DNA from: Actinomadura barringtoniae
GTDB taxonomy: Bacteria; Actinomycetota; Actinomycetes; Streptosporangiales; Streptosporangiaceae
NCBI RefSeq assembly: GCF_017573505.1
Contig: NZ_JAGEOJ010000005.1
Span: 372,001 to 436,000 of the forward strand
Reading direction: 5' to 3'
DNA: 64,000 bases
Shown: positions 24,735-33,774 of the stretch, piece by piece
Layout: every line of letters starts with the position of its first letter
Position numbering within the stretch: position 1 is the stretch's first letter
Notes under the pieces: model-generated
What the model was told of the DNA's origin: nothing
Database searches by the model: none
What the model saw: only the letters and a program-made list of their open reading frames with translations
Translations under genes and position numbers: made by a program

Positions 24735-25433
24735 ATGACGCCGCGTTCGACCGAGGAGACCCGCCTGCGGGTCATCGAGGCCACCATCGACCTGCTCGCG
24801 CGCGAGGGCCGGGACGCGGTCACCACGCGCGCGGTCGCGGCCGAGGCGGGGCTGCAGCCGCCGGCCATCTACCGGCTGTTCGGCGACAAGGACGGGCTGC
24901 TCGACGCGGTCGCCGAGCACGGCTTCACCACGTTCCTGCGGTCCAAGCACGTCGACCCGGACCCGCCCGACCCCATCGAGGACCTGCGCGCGGGCTGGGA
25001 CCTGGCGGTCGAGTTCGGCCTCGCCAACCCCGCGCTCTTCACGATCATGTACGTCGCGCCAGCGCGGACCGAGTCGGCGGCCTTCAAGGCCGGCATGGAG
25101 ATCCTCATGGGCCGGCTCCGGCGCCTCGCCGCCCGGGGTCTGCTGCGCGTCGACGAGACCCTCGCGGCCCAGGTCATCCACGCGACGGCGCGCGGCGCGG
25201 TGCTCACCTGGCTGTCCCTGCCGGAGAACGGGCGGGACCCGGCCCTGCTGACCACGCTGCGCGAATCCATGGTCTCGGCCATCACCAACGAACGGCCTGC
25301 CGTTCAGGAGCCGGGTCCCGCGGGCGCGGCACGCGCCCTGCGCGCGGCGCTCCCCGATCAGAAAGTCCTCAGCGAGGGCGAGAAGGTCCTGCTGAAGGAG
25401 TGGCTGGACCGCATCGCCACCGAGAACGAGTAA
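24735..25433 (+). CDS. TetR-family regulator
   Basis: A 232-residue repressor. The N-terminal HTH is TTRAVAAEAGLQPPAIYRLF followed by GDKDGLLDAV (about 35-66). The C-terminal ligand domain (about 75-195) is of the TetR_C type with WDLAVEFGLANPALFTIMY. A C-terminal amphipathic extension (GEKVLLKEWLDRIATENE) is present. It is divergent from the NmrA-like gene with shared operators. Ligand unknown. The 217 bases after it (25434-25650) hold no gene I can support. Confidence 0.9.
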   Translation: MTPRSTEETRLRVIEATIDLLAREGRDAVTTRAVAAEAGLQPPAIYRLFGDKDGLLDAVAEHGFTTFLRSKHVDPDPPDPIEDLRAGWDLAVEFGLANPALFTIMYVAPARTESAAFKAGMEILMGRLRRLAARGLLRVDETLAAQVIHATARGAVLTWLSLPENGRDPALLTTLRESMVSAITNERPAVQEPGPAGAARALRAALPDQKVLSEGEKVLLKEWLDRIATENE

Positions 25434-25650
25434 GTCAGGAGACGAGTAGGTCAGGAGAGGACCCGGCGCGCCTTGGCTATGGCTGAAGCCGCGCTCGCGC
25501 TGACGATGCTCGTGAGATTCATGCCGATCACGCTAGAAATCACGAGCGCGCGGCGCGTCGCTCCCGGCAGCGATCTGCGGCCTCGTCCCCAGGGCGTACA
25601 CCCCTGGCACACCGCTCAGGGATCACCCGCGCAGGACCCTGACACCGGCG

Positions 25651-25974
25651 CTATTCGGCGAGGATCCTGGCCTTCTGCGCGGCGAACTCCTCCTCGGTCA
25701 GAACGCCCTTGTCCTTCAGCTCGGCCAGCGACTTCAGCCGCTCGATCGGATCGCTCGGCGGCGCCGCCTGGACGGGCTGCGCGGGCTGGGCCGCGGGGGC
25801 CGCCTGCTGCTGGTAGCCCGTCTGCTGGTCGTACGCCGCCTGCCTGTCGGCATAGATCTGCGCGTCGCGCCCGGCGAACTTCTCGGCCTGGCGGCGCTGC
25901 ACGCGCCCGTTCACGGCGGACGCCGTTCCGGCGATGATCGCCGTACGCGCCACTCCCCTCAGCAAGCCTGGCAT
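25651..25974 (-). CDS. SHOCT-domain small protein
   Basis: A 107-residue protein. The N-terminus has a short hydrophobic glycine-type segment (LLRGVARTAIIAGTASAV), the middle is Gln/Ala-rich (YDQQTGYQQQAAPAAQ), and the end is a SHOCT motif (DPIERLKSLAELKDKGVLTEEEFAAQKARILAE, split here for description, residues 75-107). SHOCT motifs are short helical oligomerisation or protein-interaction elements. GGAGGAG precedes the ATG. It follows the DUF6325 gene by 11 bases, forming a two-gene operon seen often in actinobacteria. Confidence 0.88.
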   Translation of the reverse strand: MPGLLRGVARTAIIAGTASAVNGRVQRRQAEKFAGRDAQIYADRQAAYDQQTGYQQQAAPAAQPAQPVQAAPPSDPIERLKSLAELKDKGVLTEEEFAAQKARILAE

Positions 25975-25985
25975 CGCTCTCCTCC

Positions 25986-26426
25986 TCAGCCGGCCGCTTC
26001 GAGGGCGTCGAGCGCGGCCATCACGTCCGTGGCGGGGATCCGGGCGCTCGCTATGACCTCGCCGCCGCTCTCGCGCGCGGCGGCCACGAACGGAACGGCC
26101 CAGGTGTTCTCGTACACGATGAGAGTCGCCACGGTGCCGGTGCGCATCGCGCCGCCGGCCGCCCTGGCGTCGGACTCCCCCAGCAACCCCGACCGCGCTC
26201 CGGCCAGGTCGGCGAGCTCGCCCAGCCGCTTGGCCGACGGCTCGGTCAGGTCGACCATGAACAACGTTCCGTCCGCGCCCTTGCCGATCACCATCAGGTC
26301 GAGCACGCGGACCACGCCACGGTCGACCAGGTCCATCAGCGCCCGCGTCGCACCGCCGGTGATGCGGTCCTCGGGGAACTCGATGAGAACGAAGTCGATC
26401 GGACCATGGACATCTGCCACTGTCAT
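25986..26426 (-). CDS. DUF6325-family protein
   Basis: A 146-residue cytoplasmic protein with the family start GPIDFVLIEFPEDRITGGA and then DLVDRGVVRVLDLMVIGKGADG. The second half has TLIVYENTWAVPFVAAARE. These proteins are thought to be membrane-associated stress or interaction proteins, but no activity is known. It is the first gene of the pair with the SHOCT protein, and the pair may act together. Confidence 0.75.
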   Translation of the reverse strand: MTVADVHGPIDFVLIEFPEDRITGGATRALMDLVDRGVVRVLDLMVIGKGADGTLFMVDLTEPSAKRLGELADLAGARSGLLGESDARAAGGAMRTGTVATLIVYENTWAVPFVAAARESGGEVIASARIPATDVMAALDALEAAG

Positions 26427-26790
26427 GCCCGCAGATTCCGCCCGGCGGGGTGAACGCGGCATCACCCACCCGGGGTGACCGGCCCGGGAGCGCGGTCCGT
26501 GCGCACGATCCGGGCGAGCGATCCGGGGCGGGCGATCCGGCCGAACGGTGACGCTGCGCGGCGGTCTCATCTCGCTCGGTCTCTGATTCATGGTTTCTGA
26601 TGATCCGTTCGCCACGGAGACGGGCGGCGGCGCGGGCGAGGACCGGCGGGTCGGCGATCGCGCGGCGGGGGTCACAGGCCGTTCGAACGTACGGCGAACG
26701 TGTGAACATATTGACCTGTTTGTCGCATTGGCCTGGATGGAAGGAAAGGGACGGTTAGCTGCAGAACACACATGAATGGGAGGGCGTCGC
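26427..26790. other. Intergenic region upstream of asnB
   Basis: 364 bases between two divergent genes. The left half has repeated CGATCCGGG-type words (26508-26545). The right half is less GC-rich (26695-26775) and contains TTGACC at 26711, likely part of the asnB promoter, though no good -10 is obvious. I see no gene or RNA structure. Confidence 0.5.
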
Positions 26791-28614
26791 ATGTGCGGCA
26801 TCGTGGGCTGGGTCGACTACGAGCGTGAGCTGGGCCGGGAGCGCGCGACGCTGACGGCGATGACCCGGACGATGTCGCTGCGCGGGCCCGACGACGAAGG
26901 GATCTGGCTCGACGGCCACGCGGCGCTCGGGCACCGCAGGCTCGCGGTGATCGACGTCGTCGGCGGCGTCCAGCCCATGTCCCGCGGGCCCGCCACGATC
27001 GTCTACAGCGGCGAGACCTACAACTACCGCGAGCTGCGCCGTGACCTCGAGGCGCGCGGGTACCGATTCAGCACCGCGTCCGACACCGAGGTGGTGCTGA
27101 ACGCCTACCTGGAGTGGGGCGCGGGCCTGGTCGAACGGATGAACGGGATGTTCGCGTTCGCCATCTGGGACCAGCGCTCACAGGAGCTGCTCCTGGCGCG
27201 CGACCGGATGGGCATCAAGCCGCTCTATTACGCGCCGACACCCGCGGGTGTGCTCTTCGGCTCGGAACCCAAGGCGATCCTGGCCAATCCCGCCTTCACG
27301 GCACGGATCGACGAGGAGGGCCTGTGCGAGGTCCTCAGCTTCTGCAAGACCCCTGGCCATGCGGTCTTCCGGGGGATGTACGAGCTCATCCCCGGCCACA
27401 CCATCACGGTCTCCCGCCAGGGGCTCGCCGACCGCCGCTACTGGGCGTTGACCGCGCGCGAGCACACCGACGACGTTCCCGCGACCGTGGCCCACGTACG
27501 CGAACTGCTGGACGACATCGTCGAGCGGCAGCTCATCTCCGACGTGCCGCTGTGCACGCTGCTGTCGGGCGGGCTGGATTCCAGTGCTCTCACCGCGCTG
27601 GCGGACCGTGCGCTTGGAGAGACCGACGTACGTTCCTTCGCGGTCGACTTCGTCGACGAGACGGGCGGCTTCGTTCCCGACGCGATGCGCGATACCCCGG
27701 ACGGCCCGTTCGTGCACGACGTCGCCAAGCATGTGGGCAGCAACCACAGCGATGTTGTCCTCGCCAACGACCAGCTCGCCTCTCCGGAGGCATCGCACAC
27801 CGTCTTGCAGGCGAGGGACCTGCCGGGCATGGGTGACATGGACAGCTCGCTCTATCTGCTGTTCGCCGAAATCAGGCGCCAGTCCACGGTCGCCCTCTCA
27901 GGAGAGTCCGCCGACGAGGTGTTCGGCGGGTACCGGTGGTTCCACGACCCCGAAGCCATCGCGAAGCCCGATTTCCCCTGGGCCGGCCCGTTCCGTGGTG
28001 GCGGGCTGGACCTGCTCGACCAGTCCCTGCGCGACCGCATCAGCGCCTACCAGCGGCAGCGATACCAAGAGGCCATCGAAGAAGTGCCGCACCTTCCCAA
28101 CGGCAACGGGTCGGTGACTCCACATGAACGCAGGATGCGGGAGGTCTGCTACCTGCACCTCACCCGGATGGTGCAGATGCTGCTGGATCGCAAGGACCGG
28201 ATGAGCATGGCCGTCGGCCTGGAAGTGCGGGTTCCGTTCTGCGACCACCGGCTCGTGGAGTACGTCTTCAATACGCCCTGGTCGTTCAAGACCTTCGACG
28301 GCAGGGAGAAGAGCCTGCTGCGCGGAGCGGTCGCCGACGTCCTCCCGCAGAGTGTGGTGGAACGCCGCAAGGCCCCCTACCCGGCAACGCAGAACCCTGG
28401 ATACGAACGCATGATCCGGGAACGCCTGGCAGATGTCGCCGCCGACAGTTCATCCCCCGCCCACCCGTACCTCGACCATGCCGCCATAGCGGACACCCTC
28501 GCCAAGCCGCTGGGCGGCGTCAGCCTCCAGCAAGACCGCATGTCGCTGGAACGAGCGCTCGCCCTGAACGACTGGCTAGCCGCCTACCACCCCACCGCCA
28601 ACGGCGCCGCCTGA
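26791..28614 (+). CDS. asnB: Asparagine synthase (glutamine-hydrolysing), class B
   Basis: A 607-residue two-domain amidotransferase that makes asparagine from aspartate, ATP and glutamine. MCGIVGW gives the N-terminal nucleophile Cys after Met removal, which fixes the start at ATG 26791 (GGGAGGG upstream). The glutaminase half (2-200) has SLRGPDDEG and YSGETYNYRELR. The synthetase half has the PP-loop SGGLDSS (259-265) and GESADEVFGGY. No truncation. The domain is complete, so activity is expected. It may serve primary metabolism or amidation in a secondary pathway; no biosynthetic cluster surrounds it. Confidence 0.93.
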   Translation: MCGIVGWVDYERELGRERATLTAMTRTMSLRGPDDEGIWLDGHAALGHRRLAVIDVVGGVQPMSRGPATIVYSGETYNYRELRRDLEARGYRFSTASDTEVVLNAYLEWGAGLVERMNGMFAFAIWDQRSQELLLARDRMGIKPLYYAPTPAGVLFGSEPKAILANPAFTARIDEEGLCEVLSFCKTPGHAVFRGMYELIPGHTITVSRQGLADRRYWALTAREHTDDVPATVAHVRELLDDIVERQLISDVPLCTLLSGGLDSSALTALADRALGETDVRSFAVDFVDETGGFVPDAMRDTPDGPFVHDVAKHVGSNHSDVVLANDQLASPEASHTVLQARDLPGMGDMDSSLYLLFAEIRRQSTVALSGESADEVFGGYRWFHDPEAIAKPDFPWAGPFRGGGLDLLDQSLRDRISAYQRQRYQEAIEEVPHLPNGNGSVTPHERRMREVCYLHLTRMVQMLLDRKDRMSMAVGLEVRVPFCDHRLVEYVFNTPWSFKTFDGREKSLLRGAVADVLPQSVVERRKAPYPATQNPGYERMIRERLADVAADSSSPAHPYLDHAAIADTLAKPLGGVSLQQDRMSLERALALNDWLAAYHPTANGAA

Positions 28615-28657
28615 CCCCACACACGCGGCGCTGCAACACGCGGCCTGCCACAACGCG

Positions 28658-28737
28658 GCACCGCAACGCACGGCACGCGGCACGCGGCACCGCAACGCAC
28701 GGCACGCGGCACGCGGCACCGCAACGCACGGCACGCG
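28658..28737. repeat. 29-bp tandem repeat downstream of asnB
   Basis: Nearly three perfect copies of a 29-base unit rich in GCACGCGG (28658-28686, 28687-28715, partial 28716-28737), filling the gap between the convergent asnB and GH16 genes. Related CGCGGC words extend back to 28621. It may work as a transcription stop zone or be neutral. Confidence 0.85.
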
Positions 28738-28743
28738 GCGCTG

Positions 28744-29697
28744 CTAGATGCGGCGCTTGACGACGACGTAGTCGACGAGCATGGGGCGGCCCGAGGCCGT
28801 GGCGGCGGTGGGATCGCCGGGGAAGCCGCCGCCGATCGCCACGTTCAGGACCAGGAAGCGGCCCCGGTGCATGGCCATGTTCCACGCCTTGATGCCGGTC
28901 TTCTTGGGCGTGAGGGTGAGGTAGCGACGACCGTCGACGTAGTAGCGGATCTGCTCGTTGCGCGTGGAGCGGTCGATCTCGACGGCGTAGGTGTGGAACG
29001 CGGCTCCGCATGCCTGGCAGGGCGCATCGGCTCGCAGGCCGCGCTTCTCCCGGCACGGGCCGCCTTCCTTCACGCCGCAGTGCAGCACGCCCAGCGTGGT
29101 GCCCTGCCCGTTGCGCGACTCCATGATGTCGACCTCGCCGACCGCGGGCCATGCTGCGCCGCCCGTTCTGGCCTGGTCCCCCAGTGCCCAGAACGCGGGC
29201 CAGTAGCCGGCGCCGTTGGCGGTCGTCAGCCTCGGCAGCTTGATGCGGGCCTCGATCCGCAGGAGGCGTCCCTTGCCGCCGATGGCGAAGTCATGCCGTC
29301 GCGTCTCCACCCTTCCCGAGGTCCACGCGCCGCTGCCGTCGCGGATCGGGGTGATGGCGAGGTGGCCTTTGCCGTCCGTCGAGACGTTCCGCCGCCGGGC
29401 GGTGTAGTTCTGGATCTCGCCGGTCCCCCAGTTGGGGTCCACGCACGGGTTGTAGCAGTGCCCGCGATCGTGGATCCACTTCGCGGTCGACAGCGCCTGG
29501 CCCTTCGCCCCCGCGAAGTCGTCCCTGAAGAGGGTCTTCCAGTGCCGCGGCTTCGCGGCGACGGGATCCTTCCGCGCCGCGGTGGAACTGGTCTGCGCTG
29601 CTTGAACGCTGGAGTTCTCGGCGACCAAGGCGACGGTGGACGTGGCGACCGCCAGTCCTGCGAGGGCGGTGGTGGCGACGGTCCTGTTCAAGTGCAC
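28744..29697 (-). CDS. Secreted glycoside hydrolase family 16 (beta-1,3/1,4-glucanase type)
   Basis: A 317-residue exported hydrolase acting on beta-glucans or related polysaccharides. The signal peptide covers about 1-34. The GH16 start is KTLFRDDFAGAKG, and the catalytic GEVDIMESRN has Glu188 (nucleophile), Asp190 and Glu193 (acid/base). YWPAFWALG is the usual substrate-cleft segment. Two Cys pairs (CYNPC, CREK..CQAC) suggest disulphides or a metal site. The GTG start at 29697 has a poor ribosome-site distance; a TTG at 29691 sits five bases after GGGAG and is just as plausible. AAKPRHWKT after the signal peptide also occurs in the protein at 6940-7386. Confidence 0.88.
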   Translation of the reverse strand: MHLNRTVATTALAGLAVATSTVALVAENSSVQAAQTSSTAARKDPVAAKPRHWKTLFRDDFAGAKGQALSTAKWIHDRGHCYNPCVDPNWGTGEIQNYTARRRNVSTDGKGHLAITPIRDGSGAWTSGRVETRRHDFAIGGKGRLLRIEARIKLPRLTTANGAGYWPAFWALGDQARTGGAAWPAVGEVDIMESRNGQGTTLGVLHCGVKEGGPCREKRGLRADAPCQACGAAFHTYAVEIDRSTRNEQIRYYVDGRRYLTLTPKKTGIKAWNMAMHRGRFLVLNVAIGGGFPGDPTAATASGRPMLVDYVVVKRRI

Positions 29698-29871
29698 TCC
29701 CGGGCGTTTGGGATTGCTTGGGTTTAGATCCCCGAATGTGCAGACTTTACGCCCGATTGCTCGCCTTAACCAGCCGTCAGTTGTTGGTGAGCCAGGAGAG
29801 GAGGCAGGGAATGGACGCCCCCGCGAACCCCCGCGTCCTCTCCTGGAGTCATGGGTCCTACAGCGTGCAGG

Positions 29872-30276
29872 TCAGCCGCAGGGGGCGGAGAACGGGCCGT
29901 CGACCTGGCCGGTGCTCCAGGTAGCCGTGAAGTCGCCCCAGGCGTTCCCGCGGCAGTTGTAGACGGCCGTGACGATGCCCACCCCGTTGCCGCCGCTCCA
30001 GACCACTGTCCCGTTGCGCGTGATCCGCACGTTCAGGTTGGCTCCCTCACCGTCGGGCGGGAAGGCCCTGGTGCACTCGCCCTGAGCGACGATGCGCGGT
30101 GGCGGGTCGGCGGCGTACCCCGTGTCGTGCTGGGCGGACGTGCACTTGGCGAACGTGGTGGCCTGGGCGGGAGCGCCCTGGGCGGCGGTCAGCGCCGCGG
30201 CCGCGGCACCTCCGGCGAGCATCGCCGCGAACGTCCGGCGCCGCGCACGTCCTGACATCGGCGCGATTCGCATCAT
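29872..30276 (-). CDS. Small secreted beta-rich protein, unknown
   Basis: A 134-residue exported protein. It begins with two ATG codons; GGGAGAAGG precedes them. The signal peptide (MMRIAPMSGRARRRTFAAML...) ends near APAQA at about 40. The mature protein has four Cys and segments RITRNGTVVWSGGNGVGIVTAVYNC and GDFTATWSTG, which read like alternating beta strands. No family recognised. The 5' end abuts the NB-ARC regulator gene with a 126-base gap. Confidence 0.7.
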   Translation of the reverse strand: MMRIAPMSGRARRRTFAAMLAGGAAAAALTAAQGAPAQATTFAKCTSAQHDTGYAADPPPRIVAQGECTRAFPPDGEGANLNVRITRNGTVVWSGGNGVGIVTAVYNCRGNAWGDFTATWSTGQVDGPFSAPCG

Positions 30277-30402
30277 CCTTCTCCCTTCGCACGGTGTGCT
30301 GTCAGGAACGAAGATCGCAGCACGCCGTCCAGCGCGTACGGGACACCGGACGACACCGGACGATGTGAAGGTCATCGGCCGTGGAGAGAGCCCGGTGTCC
30401 GG

Positions 30403-32781
30403 TCACTGCCGGACGGCGCCGGACACCAGTGCGCGCTGGTCGAGCTTCGCCCGGACCCGTGCCGCCTCCGAGTCGGCGAACTCCTCGAAGATGGCGATGG
30501 CCTCGCTCCAGGCGGCCTGGGCGGCGGCGACGTCGCCGGTGGCTTGCAGGGCGTCGCCGATGTTGTCCAGCGCGCCCGCCTGACCGGCGAGGTGTCCCGT
30601 AGCCCTGAAGAGCTCCAGCGCGCGCCGATGACAACGGGCCGCCTCGCCATGGTCGCGGGCGCCGGCGTGCGCGAGCCCGAGGATCTCCCAGGTGTTGGCC
30701 AGGCCGAACGTGTCACCCAGGCGCAGTTGCGGCTCCAGCGCCTGCTCGCACTGCCGGATGGCCTCAACGGGATCGCCCAACTGCACGAGGACCCAGCCGA
30801 TCGTTCCCAGCGCCCGAGCCTGGCCCGCCAGGCGACCGGTGCCCCGATGCAGGGCAAGCGACTGCCGTGCATGAACGAGCGCGTCTGTGGGGTCGCCTAC
30901 ATGCCAGGCGGCCCACGCGAGGTTCTCCTGCATGACGCCCATGCCGTCGTGGTCGTCCACCTGGCCGAAGAGCTCCAGTGCCGCCTCCATGCCGACGCGG
31001 GATTCGTCCAGGCGACCCAGCGACCACAAGGCGTTGGCTATGCCGCGCCAGGCGTGCGCCTGGCCGAGCAGGTCACCGGCCTGCTCGGCAGACGTGAGGG
31101 CGACACGATGGCTGGCAATCAGCTCGTGCCAGTGCCCACGCCGATATTGGTAGTTGGTCATCGCCCTGGCCAGCTGCCACGCATGCAGAGCAAACCCGGA
31201 CTCTGCGGCCTGGTCGATGGCTGCCAGCAACGTCCGGTACTCCTTGCCGAACCAGTCCAACGCGGCTTCGGCCTCACCGAGCTCCTCCGGGGCAACCCCG
31301 GACTCCGGCTCGTCAGGGGAATCCCCCACGTAGCGATGGGGGTCCATAAGGACGCCCGCCTGATGCGCGGTGTGCACGTAGTGATCGAGCATCCGATGAA
31401 CGGCACTCCCCTGCTCATCACCGGCAGCGGCCTGTTCGGCGGCGTAGGCCCGCAACAGGTCGTGAAACTCATAACGACCCGGGCTTCGTTCCGCGACCAG
31501 ATGCGCCCGGGTCAGTTCGCCCAGTGCGGCGCGCGTCACAGAGGGCGGATCGCCTGCCAGGGATATCGCGACCGCCGCACCGAAGTCCGCGCTCGGGTGC
31601 AGGCCGAGCAACCGGAACAGCCGGGCCGCCTCGAGCGAGAGGGAACGGTAGGACCAGGAGAAGACCGCCCGGACGTCCGTAGCGGCGTCCCCTCCCTGGA
31701 GCGTGTCCAACGCACCGGCCCGGTCCCGCAGCTCGGCGGCCAACCGGGACAGCGGCAGGTTCGGGTCGGTGGCGGCACGTGCGGCCACGACCGCGAGCGC
31801 CAACGGGAGCCGTGCGCAGCGAGCGATGATCTCCTCAACGGAACCATCGTCGGCAAGTGGCCTGCCCAGCCGCCGCTCCAGCAACTCCCTGGCCTCCTCG
31901 CCGGAGAGCAGGTCGAGGCTCACCGAGCGGGCGCCCTCAGTCACGACCAGCGGCGTGAGCCGGTTGCGGCTGGTCACCACCACCATGCTGCCGACACCAC
32001 CGGGCAACAGCGGCCGCACCTGGTCGACGTCACGCGCGTTGTCCAGCACGATCAACATCCGCCGCCCGGCCATCAGGCTCCGGTACAGCCCGATCTGGCC
32101 GGTCAGGTCGTCCGGCGTACGTTCGGCCGCTACGCCCAGCGCGTTCAGAAAGCCGCGCAGGGCCTCGGACGGGCCGAGCGCCGCGCCGCCAGGGTCGAAC
32201 CCGCGCAGGTTCACATATAGCTGCCCGTCAGGAAAGTCGTCGGCGACGCGATGCGCCCAATGCACCGCCAGCGCCGTCTTCCCCACCCCGGCCGTCCCGC
32301 CGACGGCCGTGATGAGCACGGCGGGGCCAAGCTCAGCACGTGATGCCAGCAGGTCGTCCAGAACGGCCAGCAGCTCCCGCCGCCCAGCGAAACCCGCCAC
32401 CGCGGGAGGCAGCATCGCTGGCACGACAGGACTCGCCTGAGCAACGCGTTCCTCTGGCCCGCGTACGGCGGCGTTACCGAACGCGTGCTCCAGCAGGCCG
32501 TGGCGCGGGCGCCAATGCTCCTCGACACCCGTGCGCAGCGACAGGCGTTCCGCCCGCCCGTGCTCGGCCGCGTGCCTGTTGATGCACTCGACCAGCGTGC
32601 TCACGACCTGCCAGTCCGGCGGGCGCCTGATGCGGCCGTTCAGGATCGCGCCGACCTGGCTCTTGCTGAGCGACAGGTGCCGCTCCAGTGCTCGCAGGCT
32701 CGGCCCGCCGGCCTCGACCCACAGCGACCTCAGATCCGCGCAGAACGACCTCAGCAGGTCTAGTTCAGCCTGAGCGGCCAA
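30403..32781 (-). CDS. HTH/NB-ARC/TPR STAND-type regulator
   Basis: A 792-residue signal-transduction ATPase. Residues 1-60 form an XRE-like HTH (LRALERHLSLSKSQVGAILNG). The NB-ARC module has Walker A GGTAGVGKT (161-169), MLIVLDNARD as Walker B and a GLPLALAVV-type motif (here RLPLALAVVAARA). A winged-helix segment follows and the C-terminal half (about 500-780) is TPR repeats (QARALGTIGWVLVQLGDPVEA and similar). Such proteins are actinobacterial pathway regulators (AfsR-like without the SARP domain). The start is TTG 32781 with GGAAAG upstream. It is divergent from a methyltransferase gene. Confidence 0.9.
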   Translation of the reverse strand: MAAQAELDLLRSFCADLRSLWVEAGGPSLRALERHLSLSKSQVGAILNGRIRRPPDWQVVSTLVECINRHAAEHGRAERLSLRTGVEEHWRPRHGLLEHAFGNAAVRGPEERVAQASPVVPAMLPPAVAGFAGRRELLAVLDDLLASRAELGPAVLITAVGGTAGVGKTALAVHWAHRVADDFPDGQLYVNLRGFDPGGAALGPSEALRGFLNALGVAAERTPDDLTGQIGLYRSLMAGRRMLIVLDNARDVDQVRPLLPGGVGSMVVVTSRNRLTPLVVTEGARSVSLDLLSGEEARELLERRLGRPLADDGSVEEIIARCARLPLALAVVAARAATDPNLPLSRLAAELRDRAGALDTLQGGDAATDVRAVFSWSYRSLSLEAARLFRLLGLHPSADFGAAVAISLAGDPPSVTRAALGELTRAHLVAERSPGRYEFHDLLRAYAAEQAAAGDEQGSAVHRMLDHYVHTAHQAGVLMDPHRYVGDSPDEPESGVAPEELGEAEAALDWFGKEYRTLLAAIDQAAESGFALHAWQLARAMTNYQYRRGHWHELIASHRVALTSAEQAGDLLGQAHAWRGIANALWSLGRLDESRVGMEAALELFGQVDDHDGMGVMQENLAWAAWHVGDPTDALVHARQSLALHRGTGRLAGQARALGTIGWVLVQLGDPVEAIRQCEQALEPQLRLGDTFGLANTWEILGLAHAGARDHGEAARCHRRALELFRATGHLAGQAGALDNIGDALQATGDVAAAQAAWSEAIAIFEEFADSEAARVRAKLDQRALVSGAVRQ

Positions 32782-32952
32782 TGGCTTTCCAGACGTGATG
32801 TCCAGTCACAATGGATTCACGCGGGCGACCGCTATTTGGTTCATCTCCCGCAAGCGCGAGCTACCGAACTGCCGGGCCGGCGAGCGGCCGGGCCGCTGCG
32901 AGGATCCGATAAGCCTGTCCTAATATCGCAGCATCAAAGCGGAGGGATCGGC

Positions 32953-33756
32953 GTGGAAAACGCAGACAAGCCAATACCGGCCGACATCGATGTCACGGTG
33001 CCGCATTCGGCGAGGATCTGGAACTACTGGCTCGGCGGTAAGGACAACTATCCCGTCGACCGGGAGGCCAGCGCTCATTTCGTCGAGATCTATCCCGGCA
33101 TCATCGACGTCGCGCGCAGCGTCCGCGTCTTCCTGGGCCGCGCCGTACGGCACCTGTCCGAGGACGTCGGGATCCGCCAGTTCCTCGATATCGGCACCGG
33201 CCTGCCCACCGTCGACAACACGCACGAGATCGCCCAGCGGGTCGCGCCCGAATCCCGCGTCGTCTACGTCGACAACGATCCGCTGGTGCTGGTCCACGCC
33301 CGCGCGCTCCTGACCAGCACGCTCGAGGGCAAGACCGACTACATCGACGCCGACGTCCGCGATCCCGACGCGATCCTGCGCGCCGCCGCCGAGACGCTCG
33401 ACTTCTCCAAGCCGGTCGCCCTGGTGATGCTGGGGATCATGGGCCACCTGTCCGACGACGAGGACCCCTGGTCACTCGTTCATCACCTGGTGAACGCCCT
33501 TCCGTCGGGCAGCTACCTCGTTCTCAGCGACGGCGCCAACACCAGCAAGGCGCGCGAGACGGCCCACGAACGCTACGCCGAGACCGGCGCGGTCCCCTAC
33601 CACCTGCGCAGTCCGCAGCAGATCGAGCGCTATTTCGAAGGCCTCGAATTCCTGGAGCCGGGCGTCGTCCCCGTCTCGCTCTGGCGCCCCGAGCACAGCC
33701 CGTTCGGCACCCCCGCCGCCGTCGACACCTACGGAGGCGTCGCCCACAAGCGCTAG
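32953..33756 (+). CDS. DUF574-type SAM-dependent methyltransferase (PF04672)
   Basis: A 267-residue class I methyltransferase. The family start PHSARIWNYWLGGKDNYPVDR is at about 17-37, the SAM glycine motif is FLDIGTGLPTVDN (about 82-94), and YVDNDPLVLVHARALL is motif II. LSDGANTSK follows. GTG 32953 lies six bases after GGAGGG, which decides the start. These methyltransferases are abundant in Streptomyces relatives; substrates are mostly unknown. Divergent from the STAND regulator, 171 bases apart, so they may share control. Confidence 0.88.
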   Translation: MENADKPIPADIDVTVPHSARIWNYWLGGKDNYPVDREASAHFVEIYPGIIDVARSVRVFLGRAVRHLSEDVGIRQFLDIGTGLPTVDNTHEIAQRVAPESRVVYVDNDPLVLVHARALLTSTLEGKTDYIDADVRDPDAILRAAAETLDFSKPVALVMLGIMGHLSDDEDPWSLVHHLVNALPSGSYLVLSDGANTSKARETAHERYAETGAVPYHLRSPQQIERYFEGLEFLEPGVVPVSLWRPEHSPFGTPAAVDTYGGVAHKR

Positions 33757-33774
33757 CCGCCCCCTGGTGCGCGG

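Noticed and set aside
25453..25530. 23- to 26-codon minus-strand frame (MNLTSIVSASAASAIAKARR)
   Set aside because: No ribosome site of note and no partner; too short to support.
28658..28737. CRISPR array
   Set aside because: Copies are contiguous without unique spacers; it is a tandem repeat.
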